55,509 bases of DNA from an uncultured Nitrospira sp. GTDB taxonomy: Bacteria; Nitrospirota; Nitrospiria; Nitrospirales; Nitrospiraceae. The position numbers and the translations under genes are program-made. Where the stretch lies: contig CABVRZ010000031.1 in assembly GCA_902500775.1 (NCBI GenBank), positions 1-55,509 on the forward strand, in the 5' to 3' direction. Shown here piece by piece: positions 1 to 8,652 of this stretch. Position 1 is the first letter of the stretch; every line of letters begins with the position of its first letter. The notes under the pieces are model-generated. The model had not been told where the DNA came from, made no database searches, and was given only the letters and a program-made list of their open reading frames with translations.

Positions 1-323
1 ATCGCCATGAACTATAACCAATTGGATCTATTCACGTCTTAACCGGACAGTAATGATATGACCTATTCAAGATGAGCTCGTGGGTTGTGGTGACGATCGG
101 TTTATCCCGGATCGGTGTGGATGGCAAGTTTGGTGCTCCAAGAATTCTGCCACGCTCCATGCGCAGCAGGAGTTTCAGCTTCGGGGGATGTCAGGCTGGT
201 GGATTGGCATTGGAGTTGGAGCCCGCGCAACTCATTTGCGGTTAAGCTTGTTATGCCGCAACCTTGGGATGTCAGTCTTGACAGGGCAGTCTTCTCCCCG
301 TAGCCTCGCGTCACCGAGGCACT
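1..323. other. Left edge, no gene recognised
   Basis: I see no convincing gene here. Frames are open on both strands, but their translations are rich in Arg, Ser and Cys and have no family resemblance, which is typical of shadow frames. The stretch ends at the GTG start of the next gene. Confidence 0.4.
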
Positions 324-1052
324 GTGAATACGTTCTTCTCTATCGTTACCGGGCTTCTGCTCGGATATGCCGTCACGACCGTACTGGAGTCGTACCTTCA
401 CCGAGTGATCTACCACGCGGGGCCGAGAACCCGTCGGCTTTGGGCGCGCTATCCGAGGATCGGTGGGCCATTTCAACGTGCCCATTTTTCTCACGGCATC
501 GTCCACCATCAGTGGACCTTTCGGAAAGATTTTGTGACCCAGTTTTCCAGTCAGCAGGAGAAGGCACGGCTTGATCGGAGGCTAAGGGGCCCTCAGGGAT
601 CACTGATTCAGCGAGAGTACTACGGCATGACTCTGAGGGGTGTTGGGATTATTTGGTACAATCTGCCGATCCTGCCCTGCATCCTGTTGGTCGGCCTTGT
701 GGTTGGTCCCTGGGGGATTTTGGGAGCGCTTCCTGCTGTCATGGCGTACTCCTGCCTAGCCACGTTTGTGCATCCCTGTTTACATCGGCCTCATGGAGAT
801 GAGATAGCGAGGGGGTCTCCAATGCTGCGGTGGGTGCTCAAGACCAGATATATGCGGTTCCTCAGGTGTCACCACTATCTTCATCATCGATACGTCGACT
901 GCAACTTCAACTTACTGCCGGGCGGAGATGTTGTGCTGGGTCACTTCCGTCTACCGACCGCCGAGGATTGGAATGAGATGCGTCGCCTCGGTCTTGTTGT
1001 GGATGACGGCAGAACGCGGACGTGCGCCACGCTCATCCACCATGATTCTTGA
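324..1052 (+). CDS. Membrane fatty-acid-hydroxylase/sterol-desaturase-like protein
   Basis: The 242-residue protein has an N-terminal membrane segment (about residues 4-20), a second hydrophobic pair (about 105-150) and four histidine clusters: HRVIYH near residue 26, HFSHGIVHH near 74, HPCLHRPH near 149 and HHYLHHRY near 182. Such spaced His boxes bind a di-iron centre in the fatty acid hydroxylase superfamily, which oxidises lipid chains at the membrane. The substrate cannot be told from sequence. The start is a GTG with only a weak GAGG ahead of it. The 3' end overlaps the convergent minus-strand gene by 20 bases. The superfamily call is based on the His pattern and the membrane layout; no single motif names a subfamily. 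Confidence 0.65.
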   Translation: MNTFFSIVTGLLLGYAVTTVLESYLHRVIYHAGPRTRRLWARYPRIGGPFQRAHFSHGIVHHQWTFRKDFVTQFSSQQEKARLDRRLRGPQGSLIQREYYGMTLRGVGIIWYNLPILPCILLVGLVVGPWGILGALPAVMAYSCLATFVHPCLHRPHGDEIARGSPMLRWVLKTRYMRFLRCHHYLHHRYVDCNFNLLPGGDVVLGHFRLPTAEDWNEMRRLGLVVDDGRTRTCATLIHHDS

Positions 1053-1449
1053 TGCCCTGTTCCCATCCGTACCACACGGCTTCTTGGTGTTGGTTCCATA
1101 GTCCCAGGACTCCATCATTCCAGTTTCGTCGTGCAAGCGGTTCCATACGCTTCCAATCCATCTTCTGGTTGTCTGGATTCTGGGCGAGGTCGAATCCATA
1201 TGTGTAGGCGAGTCGATAATGTTGGTACGCCTGTCCAGACGTGGCATAGTGCGACTGGTAATGGGCTGTAAAGAGAGATTCGTTGCGTAGGAATTGGTCT
1301 GCCTCTTCATGTGATTTGTGCTCCTCGGCTTGCTGTATGACACCTCGGAGATCGCTCGATCGCGTAGGGTCGGCCGGCAAGAGGCGAATGACCACCCAGG
1401 CCAGTGGAATGATGAGAATGAGCCAGCGAAATGTCGTCGAGGAATTCAT
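1033..1449 (-). CDS. Small membrane-anchored hypothetical protein
   Basis: The protein has 138 residues. Residues 8-24 form one hydrophobic helix (FRWLILIIPLAWVVIRLL), so it is probably anchored in the inner membrane with the rest outside. The remainder is polar and rich in Gln, His, Tyr and Trp, with a predicted helical stretch around residues 35-60. I do not recognise the family. It is convergent with the hydroxylase-like gene and overlaps its 3' end, so the two may influence each other through antisense transcripts. Coding is supported by clean composition and a normal N-terminus. Confidence 0.55.
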   Translation of the reverse strand: MNSSTTFRWLILIIPLAWVVIRLLPADPTRSSDLRGVIQQAEEHKSHEEADQFLRNESLFTAHYQSHYATSGQAYQHYRLAYTYGFDLAQNPDNQKMDWKRMEPLARRNWNDGVLGLWNQHQEAVWYGWEQGIKNHGG

Positions 1450-1720
1450 CTGGACCTCTAAGAGGGCGGGAGCGGTATGATAGGGCAGTGCGGTTCGAAC
1501 GTCCGGAGCCGCGTGGCTGGTCAGAAAGTTGGTCTAAGTTTTGACTCATTGCGTTCCTCCCCGTGCGAGCATACACTCTTCGACTGATTCAGAGTTTCGC
1601 GAATCTTCCCGTGAGTGAAACCATAGGGTATACATTCTCCATGTTTTACAACGGTTACGTTTCGGGACCTCAGCGGAGTACACAAGAGGACAATCGGGAT
1701 GTCTTGAGGTAAGTACGCGT

Positions 1721-2272
1721 ATGGGACAACGAACGATTCTTTTAGCCGAGCCCAAGCTGTATCGTGTCCATGTAGGAATCATCGTTCTTCTGATGACTAT
1801 GTTTCTGACGGGGGAGGACTCCTTCCCCTTCGGAGGCCAGGTGGTGTCCATTCTTGATGGTGGCACGATTGAGGTGGTGCGGGGTGGAAAAACGCAACGC
1901 GTTCGCCTGAATGGAATTGCCTGTCCAAAGGGTGGTCAGCCCTACAGTGCGCAGGCCAAGCAAGCGACCTCGGATCTGGGGTTTAGTATGGACGTGACGC
2001 TTCAGATCTATGGCAAGGATAAAAAGGGGCGCGTCGTGGCCGATGTGCTTCTTCCCGATGAGCGGAACCTGAGCCATACCTTGGTGCAGCAGGGCTGGTG
2101 TTGGTGGGATCGGAAACAGGCTCCTGATAATGCCCAGCTTGAAGCGCTGGAGAAAGAGGCACGAGATTCCCAAAGGGGATTGTGGGCTGATCCAGAACCG
2201 GTCCCACCATGGGAATGGCGGAAAAATACTCGGGCTACGGCACCGTCGTCAGAAAATATACATGAACGATAG
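1721..2272 (+). CDS. SNase-fold (thermonuclease-like) protein with degenerate active site
   Basis: The protein has 183 residues with a hydrophobic N-terminal segment (about 16-30) suggesting export or membrane attachment, then a staphylococcal-nuclease fold (about 38-155). The fold is seen in VVSILDGGTIEVV, RVRLNGIACPKGGQPYS, KKGRVVADVLL and LVQQGWCWW. Compared with staphylococcal nuclease, Arg62 (for Arg35) and Arg104 (for Arg87) are kept. The metal and catalytic acids are changed: Asp21 position is Gly48, Asp40 position is Ala67 and Glu43 position is Lys70. Asp46 (for Asp19) remains. Catalysis is therefore unlikely, and a binding or structural role is more plausible. Compare the second SNase-fold gene near 25 kb, which keeps the acids. 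Confidence 0.8.
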   Translation: MGQRTILLAEPKLYRVHVGIIVLLMTMFLTGEDSFPFGGQVVSILDGGTIEVVRGGKTQRVRLNGIACPKGGQPYSAQAKQATSDLGFSMDVTLQIYGKDKKGRVVADVLLPDERNLSHTLVQQGWCWWDRKQAPDNAQLEALEKEARDSQRGLWADPEPVPPWEWRKNTRATAPSSENIHER

Positions 2273-2348
2273 GCTGTACTGGTTAGCGGGGGGGAGAGAG
2301 GCGGTGCCGACACGTTTTGGATGGAGAGGGATTGTAGCGATCTGCATT

Positions 2349-2373
2349 CCCGCATGGGCGAAGCCCATGCGGG
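2349..2373. terminator. Perfect hairpin between convergent genes
   Basis: An 11-base perfect inverted repeat (CCCGCATGGGC, loop GAA, GCCCATGCGGG) lies between the 3' ends of the nuclease-fold gene and the outer-membrane gene. It is well placed to end transcripts from both sides. There is no T-run, so intrinsic termination is not certain. Confidence 0.65.
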
Positions 2374-2387
2374 AGAAAGAAGCGAAT

Positions 2388-2990
2388 TCAGAAGGTGTGG
2401 CGCACACCGAATAGCAGCCCAATCGTAGAGCCATCTCCTGATGACGGATGGTTCCGCTTCCAGGCCGTTTCTACGTTCAGCATCGTTCCCTGTGGGACTC
2501 CTGGGAACCAATTCGCCAACGCATAGTCCACCCCTCCACCGACACGCCAGGCAAAGCTGTCAGAGACATTATTTGTATTGATGTTGACTCCGATTCCGGT
2601 CGTGACATAGGGAATCAGGTTTCCAAAATGTCCCGGACGATACTCCAGGTTGACTGGTAACAGGGTGACAGTATTGACGGAGCCGCGTCCATCGTCTCCA
2701 TGTCGTTCCCATTCCAACATCATCCCGACACGGAACCACTTGTTAAGCCCATACATGCCTTGGAAGTTCACCAGGGGGCCGACTGTCGACACGCCAGAGC
2801 TCTGAGTCGTGAAGCTCGGCCCGACGCGAAACCCTCCTGTGAACTTCCCCTCTTCGGCCATGCCCTCATGGACCCAGCCCCCATCGGCCGTATCCGAGGG
2901 ATGCGCATCAGAGGGGTGAGGAGTCAGACTGAGCAAGAGTGTCGCTGCCAAGATTCCCTTCACTAAAGATCGAGTACAATTTCGGTACAT
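2388..2990 (-). CDS. Outer-membrane beta-barrel protein
   Basis: The 200-residue protein begins with a signal peptide (RSLVKGILAATLLLSLTPHPSDA, cleavage near residue 29). It then has alternating amphipathic strands separated by short turns and ends in a C-terminal Phe (GLLFGVRHTF), the usual signal for insertion by the BAM machinery. The length suggests an eight-stranded barrel. No ligand site is evident; it resembles the general OmpW/OMP_b-brl type only in layout. The gene stands alone on the minus strand and probably ends at the hairpin at 2349-2373. Confidence 0.7.
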   Translation of the reverse strand: MYRNCTRSLVKGILAATLLLSLTPHPSDAHPSDTADGGWVHEGMAEEGKFTGGFRVGPSFTTQSSGVSTVGPLVNFQGMYGLNKWFRVGMMLEWERHGDDGRGSVNTVTLLPVNLEYRPGHFGNLIPYVTTGIGVNINTNNVSDSFAWRVGGGVDYALANWFPGVPQGTMLNVETAWKRNHPSSGDGSTIGLLFGVRHTF

Positions 2991-3121
2991 GGTGTTCTCC
3001 TAAAGTAAAAATAGCCTTCCTGGGCGAACTGTAACGAAGTCCTGCCCCAGTTTCAAGAATACGTATGGGCGATTTCCTAAGGAACCCACGGTGTTTTTAG
3101 GCGATTGCCTCTCAACACGAG

Positions 3122-3142
3122 CCCGTACTGAATCGATACGGG
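3122..3142. terminator. Short inverted repeat downstream of the lipoprotein gene
   Basis: CCCGTA and TACGGG flank a 9-base loop about 80 bases beyond the stop of the minus-strand lipoprotein gene. The stem is short and has no T-run, so this is a weak terminator candidate. Confidence 0.25.
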
Positions 3143-3223
3143 AGATGTGCACGTTGGACCTGTCAGCCTAAGCGGCGTATACGACGAGACGGGCGATAGG
3201 GGGACGAGCCGGTCTTGGGAAAA

Positions 3224-4204
3224 TTATTCTCCCGGACGACTCTCCTGTAACTCCTTCATCAGAAACATTCGCACTCGTTCTCGTGCGTCGCGTGAAGCCT
3301 GTCCGGCCTGAGCCTGCTCCTTCCACGAACCGATCAGCGTGCTATGGGCGTGTGTCGGTTTGCCATCTGTCTGATAGGCACTGGTGGGGATGGTTCCGTC
3401 GATGAAGCGACTGCCGAATGTCTGGCGCAGGGTCTGATGTTTCTCGGGCGGAGCCATGCAGTCTGTGTCGAACCGCAATCCGTAAACCTTGGCGGTGCTT
3501 GTTTTGGCGATCCTGAGATCGTCTTCGGACATCCCAAGGGATGCCTTGTCGTTGTCCGTGTACCACCAGACGCGTAAGGGAAGCGCTGGTTGGGCGACGA
3601 CGGCAGCAGTGACCCGAGGATGATCCAAGAGGGCAAGAGGAAATGGTCCGGTCAGACAATTGCCGATGACGCCGATATGTTGCCCCGTATGCCGATCTCC
3701 AATCATCCGCACCACGCCGCGCAGCCAGGTCACAATCGGCGCACTGTCGTTGGATGACATTCCCCATTCCCCACCAGGGAAAAAATCAACGACACCTCGA
3801 AACCAGTAGGCGCTCAATCCATGGACCAACGAGAACTTCCCCTTCTCACCGAACAGCAATGGCACGTAGACGGTGAAATCTTTTGAGAGCTCCTCGGCAT
3901 AGGCCAAGGTTCCAGGGGACAGTCCGGTCAATTCGTGGAGCAGGAGTACCGGCGGTTTGGCTGGGTCGCCCTTCAGGCAGAACACGGAATGGGTGATTCC
4001 CGCCTGCGAGAATGGTTGCTCAAAACATTCGGTCCAATTCTGGGTCGGCGTCCCTTCTTCTTTTACATGTGGTGCGCACATCCCGAGCTGTGTGGCTCCA
4101 CAGCCCGAGAGGAGCATGGACAACACCATGCCATGGATAAGGGGGCATCGCAATCTCACCAGCGTCGTTCTGTACTGCAAACTGTAGCTGCCCGTCTTGC
4201 GCAT
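3224..4204 (-). CDS. Dienelactone-hydrolase-like lipoprotein
   Basis: The 326-residue protein has a lipoprotein signal ending in LLSGC (lipidated Cys35), so it is probably anchored in the envelope. The body is an alpha/beta hydrolase of the dienelactone hydrolase type: PPVLLLHELTG gives the oxyanion strand, IGVIGNCLTG carries the nucleophile elbow with Cys183, an Asp sits near residue 248 in RFDTDCMAPP, and the His lies near 289 in THAHSTL. The catalytic triad therefore looks intact, with Cys as nucleophile as in true dienelactone hydrolases. It lies 30 bases after the patatin-like gene and probably shares its transcript. The natural substrate is unknown; an ester or lactone is the family expectation. 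Confidence 0.75.
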   Translation of the reverse strand: MRKTGSYSLQYRTTLVRLRCPLIHGMVLSMLLSGCGATQLGMCAPHVKEEGTPTQNWTECFEQPFSQAGITHSVFCLKGDPAKPPVLLLHELTGLSPGTLAYAEELSKDFTVYVPLLFGEKGKFSLVHGLSAYWFRGVVDFFPGGEWGMSSNDSAPIVTWLRGVVRMIGDRHTGQHIGVIGNCLTGPFPLALLDHPRVTAAVVAQPALPLRVWWYTDNDKASLGMSEDDLRIAKTSTAKVYGLRFDTDCMAPPEKHQTLRQTFGSRFIDGTIPTSAYQTDGKPTHAHSTLIGSWKEQAQAGQASRDARERVRMFLMKELQESRPGE

Positions 4205-4234
4205 GTGGTGTCGCCTCAGCCTCGCTCGCCGTTG

Positions 4235-5677
4235 CTAATGCGTGTCGGAAGTTGTCGATGTCGTCGTGGCATCGTGTGCAAGGTCCCTGACCGGACGCTG
4301 AAATTCTAGGTTGTCCCGGAGTAAGCGCGAGTCGGCCTGAAGCAGGTGATCGACTTCTTCGTTGGTCAAGGCGAGATTGGTGGCAATATTCATGAGGCGC
4401 GCTTCTTCCTCCGGATCGGTCATTTCTGTCAGGCCCGCGTTGATGCGGTAGATATCCGCGTCCGGTGTGAACATGTTGGGAAGATGGTCTGGCCGCTGCC
4501 GAAGCTGCAGGCGCCATTGCTGTACGGCGTGATTCATGAGTTGCAGCGTATCAGTCGAGTAGTGATTAATGGGGATGTCGATCAAGGCTCAGCTCTCACG
4601 TATGAGACCGGGAATGTCATTGAGTCGATATTGAGTGATATCCGGAGCGGTTTCCGCACGGGCCATGAGGTAGACCAGCTTTGGAATGTTCTTGGCTCCC
4701 AACATCTGGAATGTCGACTCCAGGTCTCCAAAGAGGGCCGTCGTTTCCAAGACGCCGCGCATCCCGATATTGTCGGAAAGCCCACCATTCAATGGATGAA
4801 TGTACGGATGATTCTTGGCGTCGAGGTAGGACCGAAGTTCCCTGGCGCGCTGGCGACCCCATGCGGTGGGCCGCTCTTCCAGAAATCGAGCCGGAGGTTG
4901 AAACCCACATTGCCCGGCGTAATTCTTCATGGAAATCGGGCTGAGAAGCAGTGGGAGTGTACTCGTGGAGGCGGCAGCGACAGACAAGGAGAGTTGGCTG
5001 AGGTCCGAACAGATGATGTTGAATCGCCGTTGGTTGAACTCGATGTGTGAAAGGGAGGCTAGGTCGGAGGCATGCAAATTAATGATGGGGTGTTGACCCC
5101 TGGCGAGGAGATCGCCGAACGTATGGCCATCGAATAGGGCTTCGTCCAATAACTCAGCGAAGATATGGGCACGACCGAAATACGGAGACCAGAGTCGAAG
5201 CCAGTTGGACGGAGAGGGAAAAATCCTGCACCGAAGTTTGCTCTCCCAATCCTTCCGGAGAAACTGCGTCTCGAAGTCCTGGAAGATGTGATCGCCATAG
5301 AGCGCGCAGGACAACGCGGTGAAACTCCCGTCCGAAACGGCATTGATGATATTCAGCTCATCGACCAGTCGTTTCTGATGTCCCTCCCAGATGATTGGAG
5401 TTTGTGCCAACACTTGCAACACGCCGTCGGAGAGGGCCGATGCACGCGCACCGCCACCTGAGAACGATGCGATGATAAAAGGACTGTCTGAGCTGCCGGT
5501 TTTGGATGGAGGCAGAGTCGTTGATCTGTAGCCAGAGGCTGAGTCCCTGTGGGACAAGGGGGCATTCATGGTCGGGCGGACATATTCGCAGCCGAGCAAC
5601 AGCATGGTGCAGCCGATCACCATCCAGGCACCAAGCGGACGTGTAAGAGCTGTCAGGAGAGTATGACCTGCCTTCAT
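4235..5677 (-). pseudogene. Patatin-like phospholipase lipoprotein, interrupted by in-frame TGA
   Basis: The frame is continuous from an ATG at 5677 (lipoprotein signal ending LLLGC) to 4235, except for one TGA at 4589-4591. Upstream of it are the patatin features: SGGGARASAL (oxyanion loop), AVSDGSFTAL (nucleophile Ser, usually in a GGS setting) and LNGGLSDN (the dyad Asp of the usual DGG is Asn here). Downstream the same frame continues with protein-like sequence (IDIPINHYSTDTLQLM) that belongs to the C-terminal part of this family. An alternative TTG start at 4585 exists, but I read it as the remainder of the same gene. Decay, sequencing error or readthrough are all possible. The altered DGG and GGS motifs suggest weak or no lipase activity even if read through. 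Confidence 0.75.
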
Positions 5678-5929
5678 GATCGGGGGAGGGTACGCAGGCG
5701 TAGGGTTTGTGTCAACTCTGATTGGACCGGATCGTCGACAACTGAAGCCCATAAGTACTGTCCTTCATGACCCTACGGCAGTTGTCTGCTGAACGGCATT
5801 GAATCAGCGATGTTCATAGAGTATGGTTTGCCATCTGTTCTCAGTGGGGCGAGGTTTTGAGGCGTCAGCTCATCGGTGTGTCACACCGAGTCTCGTTCAG
5901 ATCGAATAGGTTGGAGCATGAGAGAGGCG

Positions 5930-7330
5930 ATGAGTCACGTTGGGATCATCTGTCCTAATGTACCGGGACATCTCAACCCTATGGTGGCACTGGCGGACGC
6001 GATTCGTACCCGTGGGCATCAGGTCACGTTTTTCCTGTTGGGTGTGCCTCCTTCATCCATTGCAGCAGCAGGGTTCAAAGTCGTTGCTCTCGGAGGGACG
6101 ATTTTTCCCGCTGATCAGTACCAGGCTGAGATTGAGAAGCTTGGCGCACTTCGAGATAGGGCAGCACTCAAACATACTCTTGCGATCGGTGCACGTGCGG
6201 CTGATGCGATGTTGGAAGTCGGGCCAGCTGTGGTACGCGCGAATGGCGTGACGGCTTTGGTCGTGGATCAAGCCTCGTTTCCTGGTGGGACGATTGCTGA
6301 CCAGGTGGGGATTCCATTCGCAACCGTTTGCAATGCGCTACTCCTGCATCCTGACCCCAATGTCCCGCCGTACTTTACACACTGGTATCCTCGAGATGCG
6401 TGGTGGGCACGGATTCGCAATCGGATCGCATGGGCGGGGCTCAACCGACTGTACGCTCCAATCGTGACCCGCATTCAAGCTCATCGCCGCAGGTTTGGAC
6501 TACCAGTGCCGGCTGGCCTCGCAGACCTCTGGTCCAATACGCTGCAGATGAGCCAACAACCTGAACTCTTTGAGTTCCCTCGGTGTGCGTTGCCGGCACA
6601 GGTTCGGTTTGTCGGTCCGCTCCGACTCCCTGGTGGATACCAGCCGGTGTCATTCCCATGGGAACTTCTTGATGGACGACCATTGATCTACGCCTCGTTG
6701 GGGACATTGCAGAACAGGATTGCAGGGACGTTCCGGGTGATTGCCGAGGCCTGCGAGGGGCTTGACGCGCAAGTGGTGATTTCAACCGGTCATGGAGTGT
6801 CACCGGAAATGCTTGGTAACCTTCCTGGCCGCCCCATCGTCGTCTCCTATGCCCCGCAGTTGGACCTGCTCCGTCGGTCGACCCTTGCGGTCACCCATGC
6901 CGGCCTCAACACTGTGCTCGACGCGATGGCGACGGGAACCCCTCTAGTGGCTCTTCCCGTGACGAATGAACAGCCGGGGATCGCTGCAAGAGTGGCTTGG
7001 ATCGGGGCCGGTGAGGTTGTAGCCAACCAACAGGTGACGCCCCAGGCGCTGCGTGCCGCCGTTGTCCGTGTGCGGTCAACTCGGTCCTATCGAGCGGCCG
7101 CCGAACGGGTTCGTGACGCCATTCAGGTTGCTGGTGGGGCACCACGTGCGGCAGAGCTGATTGAGCAACGCTTGGCACTGAGAACTCCTGAACAAATTCC
7201 CAAAGAGGTACCGAGGTTCGATGTCGACAACGAGATCATTTCGGCTGGCGAACTCTCGTACAGGAAAGAGGGGGCAAGAGTGGATGCCGGAGGTTCAGTT
7301 GAGCGGGAGCCTAGACTTGGTCCGAGATGA
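5930..7330 (+). CDS. MGT-type (UDP-sugar) glycosyltransferase, GT1 family
   Basis: The protein has about 466 residues in a GT-B fold. The N-terminal domain opens with SHVGIICPNVPGHLNPM, the usual acceptor-side motif of this family. The C-terminal donor domain has LIYASLGTLQN and the signature THAGLNTVLDAMATGTPLVALP, followed by EQPGIAARV, which together bind the UDP-sugar. Members glycosylate lipids, carotenoids or small molecules in the cytoplasm. I chose the ATG at 5930 because homologues start just before the first beta strand; ATGs at 5918 and 5876 are in frame and possible. The next same-strand genes are an APS kinase and a sulfotransferase, suggesting that the glycoside could later be sulfated (inference). 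Confidence 0.8.
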   Translation: MSHVGIICPNVPGHLNPMVALADAIRTRGHQVTFFLLGVPPSSIAAAGFKVVALGGTIFPADQYQAEIEKLGALRDRAALKHTLAIGARAADAMLEVGPAVVRANGVTALVVDQASFPGGTIADQVGIPFATVCNALLLHPDPNVPPYFTHWYPRDAWWARIRNRIAWAGLNRLYAPIVTRIQAHRRRFGLPVPAGLADLWSNTLQMSQQPELFEFPRCALPAQVRFVGPLRLPGGYQPVSFPWELLDGRPLIYASLGTLQNRIAGTFRVIAEACEGLDAQVVISTGHGVSPEMLGNLPGRPIVVSYAPQLDLLRRSTLAVTHAGLNTVLDAMATGTPLVALPVTNEQPGIAARVAWIGAGEVVANQQVTPQALRAAVVRVRSTRSYRAAAERVRDAIQVAGGAPRAAELIEQRLALRTPEQIPKEVPRFDVDNEIISAGELSYRKEGARVDAGGSVEREPRLGPR

Positions 7331-7650
7331 AACCGACTCGGCATCCTCTTGACCGCTATCGGTTCCTCATCGTTCATCGAGACATGAGTCCTCATAATCT
7401 GACGGCGGGTCCGCGGGTGCAATGCGATAGTTCCCTAGCCCCCGTGCATCAGACTGTCCAGAGCGCGTTCGGTTAGAATAGTCGACAGGTCTTACCTTGC
7501 GAAGGCCCCACCCAGGCGATACGTTGGCGAGAGAAAAGGTGTTCACGAACGTAAGACTCATATCCGCTGCTAGCAGTGTGTTGACACACCCTGTGACGAC
7601 CTCGGAAAGGATGTCGTGTCTGAGATCACGGATGCCATTAGCGTGCCCCA
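7331..7650. other. Intergenic, no gene recognised
   Basis: This stretch lies between the glycosyltransferase and the palindromic repeat. I see no coding frame with family resemblance and no clear promoter or RNA structure. Confidence 0.4.
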
Positions 7651-7774
7651 CAGGCTGTTCAGAAAGGCTGTCCAGCAAGGCCGCAGCGAGCGAAGAGGCG
7701 AATCGTACTCTCTGCCGTACGGTGAGCCTCTGAGCGAGGCGAGCACGCCGCTGGCGGCCTTTGTCAACAGCCTG
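7651..7774. repeat. Long imperfect palindromic repeat (REP-like)
   Basis: The element begins CAGGCTGTTC and ends CAACAGCCTG, and its two arms pair imperfectly along most of 124 bases with a central GTAC-rich turn. The right arm, read on the minus strand, matches 41573-41632 closely, so this is a dispersed repeat. It has no coding capacity. From memory, similar sequences are scattered between genes in Nitrospira genomes. Confidence 0.7.
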
Positions 7775-7812
7775 CTAGGTTCCATAGTGAAAGGACGACA
7801 TCAGGACATCAG

Positions 7813-8367
7813 ATGGAAGAAGGAGTAACGATCTGGTTTACGGGGTTATCCGGAGCGGGGAAGACGACGCTCGCACGGTTGGTCGAGGCAGAGCTACGTG
7901 CGTTGGGGCATAAAGTTGAGGTTTTGGATGGCGATATTGTTCGAACAAATCTCTGTAAAGACCTTGGCTTCACCAAAGAAGATCGCGTGTGTAACGCTCA
8001 ACGCATCGGCTTTGTGTGTGAGTTATTGTCGCGAAACGGCATCGTGGTTATTGCTGCGACAATTTCCCCGTACCGTCAGGTTCGTCAGGAGGTTCGAGAG
8101 AAGATCGGTCACTTTATCGAAGTGTATTGCAAGTGTCCGTTGGACGTTGTCATCAAGAGAGACACGAAAGGCCTCTATCGGAAAGCGTTGGATGGCGAAA
8201 TCATGAGCTTTACCGGCATCTCAGATCCGTATGAAGAACCGTTGGCCGCGGAAGTCATCCTCGAGACTGATAAGGAAACGCCTGAGCACTGCGTAGAAAA
8301 GCTCTTAGAGAAGTTGAAGCAAGCAGGGTGCTTAGAAGAGGCTCACGAAATTCGAACCGCCCAATAG
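7813..8367 (+). CDS. cysC: Adenylylsulfate (APS) kinase
   Basis: The protein has 184 residues, the usual length for a stand-alone APS kinase. It phosphorylates APS at the 3' position to make PAPS, the universal sulfate donor. It has the P-loop GLSGAGKTT (about residues 10-18), then LDGDIVRTNL, LGFTKEDR, ISPYRQVR, RDTKGLYRKA and FTGISDPYE, which are the APS-binding and lid motifs of the family. The nearest same-strand downstream gene is a sulfotransferase, which would use PAPS. The start ATG lies about 40 bases after the palindromic repeat. Confidence 0.93.
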   Translation: MEEGVTIWFTGLSGAGKTTLARLVEAELRALGHKVEVLDGDIVRTNLCKDLGFTKEDRVCNAQRIGFVCELLSRNGIVVIAATISPYRQVRQEVREKIGHFIEVYCKCPLDVVIKRDTKGLYRKALDGEIMSFTGISDPYEEPLAAEVILETDKETPEHCVEKLLEKLKQAGCLEEAHEIRTAQ

Positions 8368-8652
8368 ATGGTTGTGTCGCAGATTGTGTAATGGGGACCC
8401 ACCCAGGACGTTGCGACAGACGGAACCGAATAGACGTCTTGAGGGGAGGGTCCGCTCCACGAAGAGGCTATGTCGTATGAGGTCAGAGCGTCCCTCGTTG
8501 ACTCACGGGCTTTTCTGCATCAAGGCCATTGCGGGTTCTGCTCCTCAGTAGTCAGTGCGTGGTTGCTTGATAAATGGCGAACATTTTAGGTATCTCATGA
8601 CGAGTACGAGGCTGCGGCCGAGTGAGAGTGAGGTGAAGGCCACCCCACCGAG

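Noticed and set aside
80..574. Open frames on both strands at the left edge
   Set aside because: Composition and overlap with the hydroxylase-like gene mark them as shadow frames; no ribosome site or family pattern.
4589..4591. TGA in the patatin-like gene as a selenocysteine codon
   Set aside because: The position is outside any catalytic or redox motif and no convincing downstream stem-loop was seen.
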